The notes under the pieces: model-generated | The model's database searches: none | What the model was told of the DNA's origin: nothing | The model's input: only the letters and a program-made list of their open reading frames with translations | In this document: positions 4,042-5,090 of the stretch, in pieces | How the letters are laid out: every line of letters starts with the position of its first letter | Numbering within the stretch: position 1 is the first letter of the stretch | Position numbers and translations under genes: made by a program | From: an uncultured Clostridium sp. | Lineage (GTDB): Bacteria; Bacillota_A; Clostridia; TANB77; CAG-508 | Reading direction: 5' to 3' | DNA length: 5,090 bases | NCBI GenBank assembly: GCA_930980675.1 | Contig: CAKNIU010000033.1 | Span: forward strand, 1-5,090

Positions 4042-5090
4042 AAAAATACGAGCATCACTAGAATTCGCCTCTTGAGTCCATTCCCAACAATTTCCTGCTA
4101 GGTCGTATATATTATTTGCTTTCCAGTATTCACTAAAGCCTGTATCTTGTTTAGTCCCTGCTCCTTCAATAGCTGCATTACCCGAACTATTTCTATAATT
4201 TCCCCAACTACTTGAATCTGAGTCTGTGTCAAATCCATTTTGTCTCAACCAACTACATACTGCATCCCATTGTACGCCATATATCATTGTACTCCTCACA
4301 TTGTTTTTTCCTGTAATTACATTTTGACATGCTTTATATAAATTGTACCAGTTGTCTGTTAAAGATTCTCCTGTTTTTTCTCCATTAGCTGTTAATTCAT
4401 ATCTTCCTATATAAAATCCATTGTATTTTTTTATGCTATCGCTCATTGCTTTATATTCTGAAACAAAACTATCTGCCATAGCTTTTGTACTATCAAAGCC
4501 TAATATCTCATCATAGTATTGCGCATTTGTATCATAACGACTTAATACATCTGGCTCTCGAACGGAACTTTCATCTCCTGGTTTTACTGACATATATGAA
4601 TCCCCACTCCTTATTGTTAAATTGCTATATATATTTGTTTTTGTTTCTACTCCATTTAATTGTACTTCTTCATCTTTAAACAATTCTCTCGGATTCTCTA
4701 CTGGAACCCATACGAATTGGTTTCCTTTTAAGTTGGTTAATACAACGTCCGTTGCTGTTGTTTCATTCCATTCTTTTCTATCTGCTGGATTATCTGATAT
4801 TATTAAACCAGTTTCTTTATTTCCACCCGCATAGTAAAATCCGTCTGGTATTGGAACCTCATCTATTCTTATTATATTATTAGCATAATCATCAATAAGG
4901 TCTCCTGCTTTGTCCATTTCACCATGTTCATTTTGTTCTGCCATTTGCCATGTGGCTACTGCATTTTCGGCTCTTTTAAACAATCCATTATCTCCTACTG
5001 TTAGGCTTAATGCTACTCCTGCTAGGATTAGTAGGACAATGATGTTTAGTATGTTATCGATGGTTAGGCTGTAGAAAAATAGACTGGAAT
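3925..5090 (-). CDS. Prepilin-like protein with C-terminal FGE-sulfatase/C-type-lectin-like domain, 5' end outside the window
   Basis: The frame is open to the right edge: 387 residues are visible and no start codon that fits is inside, so the TTG at 4983 is unlikely to be the start. Residues about 16-32 are hydrophobic (NIIVLLILAGVALSLTVG), followed by DNGLFKRAENA, the same junction as in the beta-helix gene. A middle region has KGNQFVWVPV (about 121-130). The FGE-like domain begins near NGFYIGRYE (223-231) and contains YGVQWDAVCSWL, NIYDLAGNCWEWTQEA (326-341) and the closing RGSSY block (from 350). The paired active-site cysteines of true formylglycine-generating enzymes are missing, so a binding role is more likely than an enzymatic one. 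It is probably anchored or assembled at the cell surface through its prepilin-like helix. The end (N-, Y- and S-rich, closing in SRATLYML) resembles DGR-diversified lectin-fold proteins. It uses TAG while the complete genes nearby use TAA. No terminator is visible after it. Confidence 0.85.
   Translation of the reverse strand, partial: SSLFFYSLTIDNILNIIVLLILAGVALSLTVGDNGLFKRAENAVATWQMAEQNEHGEMDKAGDLIDDYANNIIRIDEVPIPDGFYYAGGNKETGLIISDNPADRKEWNETTATDVVLTNLKGNQFVWVPVENPRELFKDEEVQLNGVETKTNIYSNLTIRSGDSYMSVKPGDESSVREPDVLSRYDTNAQYYDEILGFDSTKAMADSFVSEYKAMSDSIKKYNGFYIGRYELTANGEKTGESLTDNWYNLYKACQNVITGKNNVRSTMIYGVQWDAVCSWLRQNGFDTDSDSSSWGNYRNSSGNAAIEGAGTKQDTGFSEYWKANNIYDLAGNCWEWTQEANSSDARIFRGSSYDNSGSINPASCRNYRNSNYLNNYHSSRATLYML

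Noticed and set aside
3925..5090. True formylglycine-generating enzyme or sulfatase-modifying factor
   Set aside because: The paired active-site cysteines near the C-terminus are missing and the N-terminus is prepilin-like, so only the fold is shared.

Overview
The window is AT-rich DNA with strong AGGAGG-type ribosome binding sites, TTGACA/TATAAT-type promoters and mostly TAA stops. Together with an Hnd/Hyd-type NADH-linked hydrogenase operon and Firmicutes-style prepilin-like surface proteins, this suggests an anaerobic low-GC Bacillota, most likely a Clostridia-like gut bacterium. The assignment rests on gene content and composition only.

Left part (1-883, minus strand): the start of an electron-transfer operon. 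A NuoE/HndA/HydC-like [2Fe-2S] subunit (401-883) is followed after a 15-base gap by the N-terminal third of a NuoF/HndC/HydB-like flavin subunit that runs off the left edge. In this family the two form the NAD(P)H-oxidising module of an [FeFe]-hydrogenase or similar complex.

Middle part (about 990-2550): a divergently transcribed HicAB toxin-antitoxin locus. The toxin gene hicA (1049-1235) carries a one-base frameshift, while the antitoxin hicB (1275-1685) is intact. Its promoter has an almost perfect palindrome between the -35 and -10 boxes, as expected for HicB autoregulation. hicB converges with tcdA (1722-2462, minus), a tRNA t6A dehydratase, and the two share a bidirectional terminator. 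The promoters of tcdA and of the nuoE-like gene are nearly the same sequence.

Right part (2638-5090, minus strand): an accessory surface-protein region. Two paralogous genes share a prepilin-like hydrophobic segment followed by T-V-G-D-N-G-L-F. The right-hand one (3925 to the right edge) carries an FGE-sulfatase/C-type-lectin-like domain. Its last 38 codons look like the variable region of a diversity-generating retroelement (DGR), but no reverse transcriptase or template repeat is in the window. The left-hand one (2638-3498) carries a short beta-helix domain and has an in-frame TAA at codon 75. Between them lies a 426-base gap with a 151-base element bounded by 20-base inverted repeats (MITE-like), an alternating AT tract inside a 38-codon ORF with a good ribosome binding site, an extended -10 promoter and a hairpin.

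The most interesting item is the candidate hypervariable pilin-like lectin. The broken hicA, the interrupted beta-helix gene and the MITE-like element fit a fast-changing accessory region.
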